5,134 bases of DNA from assembly GCA_902494935.1 (NCBI GenBank), contig CABUVH010000131.1, positions 1 to 5,134 of the forward strand, in the 5' to 3' direction. This document shows positions 1 through 4,142 of the stretch, piece after piece. The position numbers and the translations under genes are program-made. The notes beneath the pieces were generated by a model. The model was not told where the DNA came from and did no database searches. It saw only the letters and a program-made list of their open reading frames with translations. Source of the stretch: an uncultured Collinsella sp. GTDB taxonomy: Bacteria; Actinomycetota; Coriobacteriia; Coriobacteriales; Coriobacteriaceae. Position 1 is the stretch's first letter, and the number at the start of each line of letters is the position of its first letter.

Positions 1-280
1 CAACGATGGCGCGACCAGGCCGTCTATGGCGATTCTTGCAGGCGAAGACATGGAATGGCAAATCTGTAATGACGATGGCTCTTGTATGAGTGGTCGTTTG
101 GCCGCAACGAGCGATCCGAATTCGTTTGATCTTCTCGACAATGATGGATCGGATTGCGGTTCAGTTCACCTGTCGTATGCATCACGAGACGGGATGGACG
201 GCATTCTCTACGTCTCCCACGAGACTGGCGATTTCAAGATGCGCAGGACTAACCGAGTGCCGGCTTTTATCGAGGAGTGA
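1..280 (+). CDS. 3' end of an unrecognised gene (hypothetical protein, partial)
   Basis: The frame is open from the left window edge (first full codon at 2) to a TGA at 278-280, giving about 92 visible residues. The first ATG inside it, at 26, has no Shine-Dalgarno sequence in front of it, so I treat this as the C-terminal part of a longer gene rather than a complete 84-residue protein. The fragment is acidic (theoretical impression: many D/E) and rich in Gly, Ser and Asp turns, with short alternating hydrophobic stretches and a recurring DDGS / NDGS pattern around codons 17-20 and 39-42 after the ATG. This suggests a small beta-rich domain. There are no membrane segments and no catalytic motif that I recognise. 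It is followed by about 100 bases with no gene and then by an exonuclease remnant on the same strand. I do not recognise the family, and a decayed fragment is equally possible given the neighbours. Confidence 0.4.
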   Translation, partial: NDGATRPSMAILAGEDMEWQICNDDGSCMSGRLAATSDPNSFDLLDNDGSDCGSVHLSYASRDGMDGILYVSHETGDFKMRRTNRVPAFIEE

Positions 281-323
281 GAATTCCCGGCGGTCTGCCG
301 ATCAGGCCGCCAAGGTATCGAAC

Positions 324-359
324 CCCGCATTCATCCGTATACACACAGATGAATGCGGG
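324..359. repeat. Perfect 12-bp inverted repeat (hairpin) downstream of the first gene
   Basis: CCCGCATTCATC at 324-335 is the exact reverse complement of GATGAATGCGGG at 348-359, with a 12-base loop. It starts 44 bases after the stop of the upstream frame. No T-run follows on either strand, so it is not a standard intrinsic terminator. It may stabilise an mRNA end, be a rho-associated 3' structure or be a recombination scar. Confidence 0.6.
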
Positions 360-382
360 AAATGCCCGGATGAAGTTGATAA

Positions 383-718
383 TCAAGGAAACAATGCCGT
401 TCTGCCTGGGACGGCTTTGGTCTGGACTTTAACTACAACATCGCAATCGACACTTATCAGCTCGCGCGACGCGCATGGCCAAATCTCGGACGCTGGTGCA
501 TGGAGGACCTTCGAGATTTACTGTACATCCAAAACGACGACGCACACCGCGTGCTCGCCGACTGCGAAGACGAGATGGCTGTCTACAATGCGATCAGAAA
601 CGGCGTGAAGTCCGGAGAGCTTTCTGTCGAACCGCCGCGCCGTCGCGCGAGCCGACCGGGCAATCCGGGCAATCTGGTCCCGGCTCTCCCGGTCGTATTC
701 CTACGATATCGCCCCTAG
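383..718 (+). pseudogene. Remnant of a DnaQ-like (DEDD family) 3'-5' exonuclease, C-terminal half
   Basis: The frame opens after a TAA at 380-382 and ends with TAG at 716-718. Its middle reads IDTYQLARRAWPN (codons from 446) and, later, AHRVLADCEDEMAVYNAIRN (from 542). IDT-x-QLARR-x-WP and the Hx4D motif (His codon 545-547, Asp codon 560-562) are characteristic of the ExoIII end of the DnaQ/epsilon-type DEDDh exonuclease domain, which removes nucleotides from 3' ends with two metal ions. The ExoI motif (DxE) and a convincing ExoII motif are absent: upstream bases in all three plus frames give no continuation, so the N-terminal half has been lost or scrambled. There is no start codon with a ribosome binding site; the ATG at 500 lies inside the domain. 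After about codon 600 the translation becomes Arg/Pro-rich and looks like out-of-frame sequence, including a PGNPGN duplication. The fragment cannot be an active nuclease as written. The family call rests on motif recognition only; a phage or mobile-element origin is possible but not shown. Confidence 0.6.
649..695. repeat. Inverted repeat with an internal 9-bp tandem duplication
   Basis: CGACCGGG at 653-660 is the exact reverse complement of CCCGGTCG at 688-695, and GAGCC at 649-653 can alternatively pair with GGCTC at 682-686. Inside lies CCGGGCAAT twice in tandem (656-664, 665-673), which in the remnant frame duplicates Pro-Gly-Asn. It overlaps the tail of the exonuclease remnant. No T-run follows, so a terminator role is not supported. 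Confidence 0.45.
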
Positions 719-730
719 ATCATCAATGTG

Positions 731-970
731 TCAGATAAAGAATGAGGCAATGGCTATGATCACGCCTACGGCAGATGCAACGACTGCGCCTTTTTTCCTC
801 TCCTTTAGTCCGACGAACAGGGTTGCCGTAAAGTAAAGGGCGGAAATGCAGACTATGGCAAGCGAAACGAGTTCCTTGGGCGGTTTCAGCAAAAGGTCGC
901 TAGCAAAGAGTAATGCAAGCAGGGCAAAGCCGATTGTGTTCAAGTATCTCGATTGATTTTGCGACAACAT
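731..970 (-). CDS. Small membrane protein with three predicted helices (unknown function)
   Basis: A 79-residue protein, almost entirely hydrophobic. Likely membrane segments are residues 12-28, 33-55 and 61-79. The only strongly charged stretch is LKERKKG around 55-61, a cytoplasmic loop by the positive-inside rule, which would put the short polar N-terminus (MLSQNQSRY) outside. The ATG at 968-970 is preceded by AAAGGAAG (976-983) with a 5-base gap, a good ribosome binding site that fixes the start. No motif identifies a family, and the length is too short for a transporter. It stands alone on the minus strand, 57 bases beyond the T-run of a terminator-like structure, with unrelated remnants on either side. 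Intact frame, RBS and clear topology argue that it is a real gene. It may simply be one of the many small uncharacterised DUF-type membrane proteins of gut Actinobacteria. Confidence 0.65.
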   Translation of the reverse strand: MLSQNQSRYLNTIGFALLALLFASDLLLKPPKELVSLAIVCISALYFTATLFVGLKERKKGAVVASAVGVIIAIASFFI

Positions 971-1027
971 GGCAACTTCCTTTCAGAACATGCAAATGAA
1001 AAGTCGGTACGATGTCATTGCGGTTGC

Positions 1028-1080
1028 AAAAAAGCCGCCGCTAGGACCGGTTGTCACGAGACCGGCGATAACTTCAGCGG
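1028..1080 (-). terminator. Terminator-like nested hairpin followed by T6
   Basis: Read on the minus strand, CCGCT (1080-1076) pairs with AGCGG (1042-1038). Between them GCCGGT (1066-1061) pairs with ACCGGT (1051-1046, one G-U pair). Then come CGGC and six T (1033-1028). It starts 10 bases after the TAG at 1093-1091, where the secreted-protein remnant would end. The short CGGC spacer between stem and T-run is imperfect for an intrinsic terminator, so an attenuator-like leader for the downstream membrane gene is an alternative. Confidence 0.5.
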
Positions 1081-1090
1081 TGCCAACAAG

Positions 1091-1217
1091 CTAGAGATCG
1101 CGCAGGCAAGCCTCCTCCTTCGCGTTCAGCTTGACCTTGTGAGGGACGGTGCGGTTATTTGCAGATCCGTGAGAATCGCACCACGCCTTGGAATATGAAT
1201 CCGTGCAGCGCCCGCGC
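1091..1217 (-). other. Possible out-of-frame 3' part of the secreted protein gene
   Basis: On the minus strand this stretch reads, in the frame shifted relative to the preceding signal-peptide ORF, ERGRC...SYSKAWCDSHGSANN...KVKLNAKEEACLRDL and stops at TAG (1093-1091), 10 bases before the terminator-like hairpin. Dropping one T from the T6 run at 1220-1225 joins it to the upstream ORF as a single 98-residue protein with cysteines at 61, 70 and 94. Position just before a terminator and mixed charged/polar helix-like C-terminus make it plausible coding sequence. No known domain recognised; chance openness cannot be excluded. Confidence 0.35.
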
Positions 1218-1388
1218 TCAAAAAAGGTATATATCGTAATTATCGTCGTAATTGTCTCCGACGTAGATCTCGCTGCTCTCGGCGGGAGATCCCTCGTCGG
1301 CATAGGCTGCCGCAACGGGCACAAATGGTGTCATGACAAGGGAGTGGCAAAGCGCTGCTGAGACGATGGAGGGCAGGCATTTCTTCAT
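1218..1388 (-). CDS. Small secreted peptide or frameshifted secreted protein (signal peptide visible)
   Basis: A 56-residue frame starting at ATG 1386-1388. AAGGAG (1395-1400) sits 6 bases upstream, an excellent ribosome binding site that decides the start. The product begins MKK, has a hydrophobic core (about residues 5-28) and an AYA-DEG sequence at 28-33 that fits signal peptidase I cleavage after Ala30. The mature part is short and very acidic (repeated Asp/Tyr/Asn, NYDDNYD) and ends at TGA 1220-1218 inside a T6 run. It lies 29 bases downstream of the thioredoxin-like remnant on the same strand, so the two were probably co-transcribed. Because the stop arises at a homopolymer and coding-like sequence continues in another frame up to a terminator, the native protein was probably about 98 residues. 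Function unknown; the cysteines in the continuation next to a thiol oxidoreductase gene hint at a disulfide-containing secreted protein (inference). Confidence 0.55.
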   Translation of the reverse strand: MKKCLPSIVSAALCHSLVMTPFVPVAAAYADEGSPAESSEIYVGDNYDDNYDIYLF

Positions 1389-1417
1389 GGCTGGCTCCTT
1401 AAACTGGCCTTTGATAG

Positions 1418-1744
1418 TTACTCGATGTCGCCTCCTTCCGCTTTATATCCGTTGTATTCGGCGTATTTCTTTAATAAGGCAAGAGGTTCTTCCTCTCCTT
1501 CGGATGAGCCGATGATGTTTCCTTGGTCATCCAGTATGAATACGGACGGAATATGCTCAAGTTCATATTGGTCATTCACGACCTTATCTTAATCTATGTA
1601 AATGGGAAAGTCTCCTTCATGGACCGAGGCTTCTTCAATCGTGCTGTCCTCAGAAACATTGAAAAGGTTCTTCCTTATGGCTGCGAAATTATCAAGTTGT
1701 GGCATATCCTCTATGAGAGATTCGCAGTGCGGACACCACGATGC
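1418..1744 (-). pseudogene. TlpA/ResA-like thioredoxin-fold thiol oxidoreductase, 5'-truncated with an internal stop
   Basis: Minus-strand translation begins ASWCPHCES (WCPHC codons 1738-1724), the CxxC active site of TlpA/ResA-type periplasmic or extracytoplasmic thioredoxins. It continues through a DFPIYID strand, then EHIPSVFILDDQGNIIGSS, which contains the cis-proline Ile-Pro motif and the following beta strand with DxxGxI, and ends with an acidic tail at TAA 1420-1418. Such proteins exchange disulfides with exported substrates or cytochrome c apoproteins. Two defects are visible. An in-frame TAA lies at 1591-1589, between the DFPIYID strand and the DKVVNDQYE helix. The N-terminal strands, and any signal or lipid anchor, are missing because the frame meets a stop at about 1759 and the sequence changes to a different gene at about 1741. 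The central part between CxxC and FPIYID is also shorter than usual, suggesting small deletions. The small secreted-protein gene follows 29 bases later. The thioredoxin-fold call is confident; TlpA subfamily is likely. Confidence 0.75.
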
Positions 1745-2262
1745 CCGGATACCGCATCATCGGTATCAACCATGACGACCTCGCCGACGGTAGCGGCAAG
1801 GCGGGGCTGACGTTTGAGACGACCAACGATGTCCTATACAAACACATCTTGAACGACACAAAGACCAATGTCGGCGGTTGGAGGTCCTCTAAGCTCCGCG
1901 CCCGCCTGAACTCCGGTGACCTCTGGGCGCTCCTGCCGGCCGAGCTCCAGTCCAAGGCGAAGGCCGTCACGAAGATGACGGACAACGAGGGCGGCGGTAG
2001 CGCCGGCACTCCGACGGCAACGAATGACAAGGTCTTTATCCTCTCGACGACCGAGATTTACGGAGACCTCCAGTCTGACGGCGCCCAGTACGAGTACTAT
2101 GCGACGTCGAGGTATTCTGGACCTGAGATTGTGTGCTATTTCAGCACTCGTTCCGTGTCTCCGAGTGACTCAACGGACTTTATCTATGTTGACCCTTTCG
2201 GTCGCTGGAGCAGCGGTAGTGCCAACAGTGCCGGCAACGTGTTTCCCGCTTGGTGCTTCTAG
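1741..2262 (+). pseudogene. DUF6273-type domain, 3' fragment of a larger surface protein gene
   Basis: The frame is open from 1717 (after a TGA at 1714-1716) to TAG 2260-2262. The recognisable domain starts at about 1747 with YRIIGINHDDLADGSGKAG, followed by a GGW-x-SS-x-LR-x-RLNSGDLW segment, LPAELQSKAKAVTK, DKVFILSTTEIYG and a C-terminus ending VFPAWCF. This order matches DUF6273 domains, which I know as C-terminal or repeated domains in large extracellular proteins of gut Firmicutes and Actinobacteria; their function is unknown. The ATG at 1741 has no ribosome binding site, there is no signal peptide, and the bases just upstream belong to the antisense thioredoxin remnant. The gene has therefore lost its 5' part although about 170 codons remain free of stops or frameshifts. 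Clean codons and a strong terminator 14 bases downstream suggest recent truncation. If translated from 1741 it would be cytoplasmic and probably non-functional. An assembly chimera at about 1741 would look the same. Confidence 0.7.
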
Positions 2263-2276
2263 ATTTTCTAGTGCAA

Positions 2277-2308
2277 GGCCCGCGCGACTCCGCGCGGGCC
2301 TATCTTTT
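2277..2308 (+). terminator. Strong intrinsic terminator of the DUF6273 gene
   Basis: GGCCCGCGCG (2277-2286), a 4-base loop ACTC, and the exact complement CGCGCGGGCC (2291-2300), then TATCTTTT. A perfect 10-bp, all G/C stem followed by a T-rich tract 14 bases after the stop codon. Because the stem is a perfect inverted repeat it could also act partly on the other strand, but no T-run exists there. Confidence 0.9.
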
Positions 2309-2466
2309 GGCAAGTGTACGAACGGTTTAGGTTCGCGGCACAGGTATTCGGGTTGAGGAGAAATGGGGTCATATGGCGGCTCTCAGAGCGCCTGCTGCAC
2401 TCCCCCGCCATTACCCCTGCGGCGTCCTCGTATGGAGCCCATCCTGGTTGGCATATCGTTGCAATC

Positions 2467-2493
2467 GCTCACTTGTCCACCGGTCAAGTGAGC
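2467..2493. repeat. Perfect 9-bp inverted repeat
   Basis: GCTCACTTG (2467-2475) and CAAGTGAGC (2485-2493) are exact complements around a 9-base spacer that itself ends in ACCGGT. No T-run follows on either strand, so an operator, RNA hairpin or element end is more fitting than a terminator. Confidence 0.55.
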
Positions 2494-2500
2494 TACTGGA

Positions 2501-2584
2501 ATAAATACAGCGACACGCTTGTTCGTTACAGTCGCTATATCTGTGTAAATCGCCGCGATAAATACAGTCTGTACTCGACTGTAT
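2501..2584. repeat. Direct and inverted repeat cluster built on ATAAATACAG / ACAGTC
   Basis: ATAAATACAG occurs at 2501-2510 and again at 2558-2567. AGCGAC (2509-2514) pairs with GTCGCT (2531-2536), and ATACAGTC (2562-2569) is the exact complement of GACTGTAT (2577-2584) around a 7-base loop. The repeated TACAG(T/C) words in both orientations look like a set of protein-binding sites or successive hairpins in one transcript; no gene here explains them. Confidence 0.45.
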
Positions 2585-2676
2585 ACCAGCTACGCGTATG
2601 TAGATTCATATCGCGTTAATAAATCGGCCCAAGCGTGTGCAAAACGCGCAAGTAGCCGCAAAAGGCGATTATCGCG

Positions 2677-2698
2677 CAGGGTGATTTTTGGCACCCTG
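2677..2698. repeat. Perfect 7-bp hairpin CAGGGTG / CACCCTG
   Basis: CAGGGTG (2677-2683) and CACCCTG (2692-2698) are exact complements around an 8-base T-rich loop. On the plus strand it is followed by TTGATT rather than a true T-run, so at most a weak terminator for any transcript running toward the tRNA gene. Confidence 0.45.
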
Positions 2699-2728
2699 TT
2701 GATTAATCAAAATTAAGCAATTGCTTAA
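2699..2728. repeat. Two adjacent perfect palindromes, AT-rich
   Basis: TTGATTAATCAA (2699-2710) and TTAAGCAATTGCTTAA (2713-2728) are perfect palindromes with centres 16 bp apart, just beyond the T-run of the tRNA terminator. Such pairs can be binding sites for dimeric regulators, but no promoter of a neighbouring gene lies next to them; they could also be a secondary termination structure on the minus strand. Confidence 0.5.
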
Positions 2729-2731
2729 AAC

Positions 2732-2760
2732 AAAAAAGGTCAGGCACTAAGTACCTGACC
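2732..2760 (-). terminator. Intrinsic terminator of tRNA-Pro
   Basis: On the minus strand GGTCAGG (2760-2754), a 9-base loop, then CCTGACC (2744-2738) and TTTTTTG. The stem begins 10 bases after the CCA end of the tRNA, the usual place for a tRNA transcript terminator. Confidence 0.9.
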
Positions 2761-2770
2761 TGCAAACTTC

Positions 2771-2847
<77 letters not shown>

Positions 2848-2889
2848 AAGCTTTTGTTTGTTGCTCTGCTCTCGCTCGCAACGGGGAGT

Positions 2890-2919
2890 ATATTAACCCG
2901 AAACTTTGGCCTTGCGCAA
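2890..2919 (-). promoter_or_regulatory. Candidate sigma-70-type promoter for tRNA-Pro
   Basis: On the minus strand TTGCGC (2919-2914) and TAATAT (2895-2890) are separated by 18 bases. Transcription would start near 2883, about 35 bases before the mature tRNA. The -35 shares its bases with the short palindrome CTTGCGCAAG (2911-2920) behind coaBC, which has no T-run and so is not a convincing coaBC terminator; read-through from coaBC into the tRNA is possible. Confidence 0.5.
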
Positions 2920-2927
2920 GAACTTTT

Positions 2928-4139
2928 TTAAATATTTTTGAGCAAGTCCAAAATTGTATCCGCGAGCTGGGGTTTTGTTAGTACGGGAAGTTCCTGTGTA
3001 CCCGCTGTGCTCACAATCCAGGCCTTGTTGGTATCGGTTCCAAAGCCCGAATCGGCGCGCGAGACATCGTTGGCGATGATTGCATCGCAGCCCTTGCGGG
3101 CAAGTTTGCGCTCAGCGTACTCCACGACGTTATCGGTCTCGGCTGCAAATCCGATCACACGGCGCTCGCCCTTCTGGCGCGAGAGCTCAGCCAAAATATC
3201 GACCGTCTCGACCAGTTCGATGCGATCCAAGCGCTCGTTGGCCTTTTTGAGCTTATGGTCGGCAGGGGCCGCGGGTGTGTAGTCGGCGACGGCGGCCGCG
3301 CAAATGGCCGCATCGGCCGTCTGAAAGGCGTTTAACGCCGCCTGCAGCATCTCTGCGGCGGTCTGCACGCGCACGCACTCCACGCCGTGGGGAACATCGA
3401 GCGACGTCGGTCCCAGCACGAGCGTGACCGCAGCGCCGCGGCGTACGGCCTCCCCTGCTAGGGCGATGCCCATCTTGCCCGACGACCGATTGCTAATGAA
3501 GCGCACGGGGTCGATCGGCTCATGTGTAGGGCCGGCCGTGATCACGATGCGCTTGCCCGCAAGGTCCTGAGGCGCGGGGTAGAGCACCTCGCAGATGGCT
3601 TCGACGATGTCCTCGGGCTCGCTCATGCGCCCCGTGTCCACATCGCCGCAGGCGAGGTAGCCGCTACCCGGACCCACAACATGGACACCGCGTTCGCGCA
3701 GCGTGGCCATGTTGGCCTGCGTGGCCGGCGCCTTCCACATGCCATTGTTCATGGCCGGCGCGATCACAATGGGTCGCGGCGTGGCGAGCAGCGTCGTGGA
3801 GATGAGGTCATCGGCAATGCCGTTGGCCATCTTGGCGATGATATTGGCCGTCGCGGGTGCCACGACCACCAGATCGGGCTCCTGCGCCAGCGAAATGTGG
3901 TGGATGGGGTCGGAGGGATCGTCGAATAGGCCCGCGGCAACGGGCTCGTTGGTGAGCGCACGAAAGGTGAGCGGGCCCACAAACTCGGTGGCATGCTCGC
4001 TCATAACGACCTTGACGTGCGCGCCGCGCTTTTGCAGCAGGCGCACGATGTTGCACGACTTATAGGCGGCGATCCCGCCGGTAATGCCCAGCAGGATCGT
4101 TTTTCCCTCAAGTTGCATTGAATTGTTGGATGCCGCCAT
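2928..4139 (-). CDS. coaBC: Bifunctional phosphopantothenoylcysteine decarboxylase / phosphopantothenate-cysteine ligase
   Basis: Catalyses steps 2 and 3 of coenzyme A synthesis in the cytoplasm: CTP-dependent ligation of cysteine to 4'-phosphopantothenate (CoaB), then FMN-dependent decarboxylation to 4'-phosphopantetheine (CoaC). The 403 residues match the usual fused length. The CoaC domain (about 12-185) has the flavoprotein GITGGIAAYK motif at 18-27, the catalytic His81 in HISLA, PAMN at 128-131 and the substrate-clamp Cys164 in LACG followed by GRM (170-172). The CoaB domain (about 194-403) has ITAGPTHEPIDPVR at 200-213, FISNRSSGKMG with Asn217, AAAVADYTP around 281-289 and the KLKK lysines at 296-299. 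All the expected key residues are present. The ATG at 4139 is preceded by AAGGAAG inside the end of the upstream gene, 8-9 bases away; the next Met (residue 8) has no such site. It begins 3 bases after the stop of the zinc-ribbon gene, so translation is likely coupled in one operon. Confidence 0.97.
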   Translation of the reverse strand: MAASNNSMQLEGKTILLGITGGIAAYKSCNIVRLLQKRGAHVKVVMSEHATEFVGPLTFRALTNEPVAAGLFDDPSDPIHHISLAQEPDLVVVAPATANIIAKMANGIADDLISTTLLATPRPIVIAPAMNNGMWKAPATQANMATLRERGVHVVGPGSGYLACGDVDTGRMSEPEDIVEAICEVLYPAPQDLAGKRIVITAGPTHEPIDPVRFISNRSSGKMGIALAGEAVRRGAAVTLVLGPTSLDVPHGVECVRVQTAAEMLQAALNAFQTADAAICAAAVADYTPAAPADHKLKKANERLDRIELVETVDILAELSRQKGERRVIGFAAETDNVVEYAERKLARKGCDAIIANDVSRADSGFGTDTNKAWIVSTAGTQELPVLTKPQLADTILDLLKNI

Positions 4140-4142
4140 CGT

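Larger units (their letters stand above)
2309..2731. other. Gene-less, palindrome-rich spacer between the DUF6273 terminator and the tRNA terminator
   Basis: About 420 bases without a convincing gene. A 101-codon plus frame (2314-2619) lacks a ribosome binding site and has a biased Tyr/Arg/Ser tail; a 43-codon plus frame from ATG 2374 has GAGGAG some 13 bases upstream but an unremarkable product; a 67-codon minus frame across 2380-2585 has no plausible start. What stands out is structure: perfect inverted repeats at 2467-2493, 2562-2584 and 2677-2698, a 10-bp direct repeat at 2501 and 2558, and two adjacent palindromes at 2699-2728. The composition also changes to AT-rich toward 2730. It may be an old mobile-element end, a regulatory region or an uncharacterised RNA. 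Confidence 0.5.

Noticed and set aside
90..738. Other plus-strand frames overlapping 90-608 and 475-738
   Set aside because: They lack recognisable motifs, and the frame carrying the exonuclease motifs explains the same bases better. The Arg/Thr-rich translations look like chance openness.
1091..1388. Reconstructed secreted protein as a lactococcin-972-like bacteriocin
   Set aside because: Only a loose likeness around the SYSKAW...HGS stretch; the family's typical Trp/Tyr-rich beta-sandwich pattern and its transporter genes are not seen, and the family lacks these cysteines.
1692..2030. A 112-codon minus-strand frame opposite the DUF6273 domain
   Set aside because: Its frame differs from the thioredoxin-like frame and it has Pro/Ser/Arg-rich antisense composition; the plus strand carries the recognisable domain.
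2314..2619. A 101-codon plus-strand frame after the DUF6273 terminator
   Set aside because: No ribosome binding site, starts right after a strong terminator, has no recognisable motif, and its second half is dictated by the inverted repeats.
2911..2920. Palindrome CTTGCGCAAG just after coaBC as a possible terminator
   Set aside because: Too short (5-bp half-sites, no loop) and not followed by a T-run on the minus strand; more likely part of the tRNA promoter region.
3522..4065. Overlapping 120-135 codon plus-strand frames opposite coaBC
   Set aside because: Antisense shadows of a fully conserved enzyme gene with every catalytic motif present on the minus strand.
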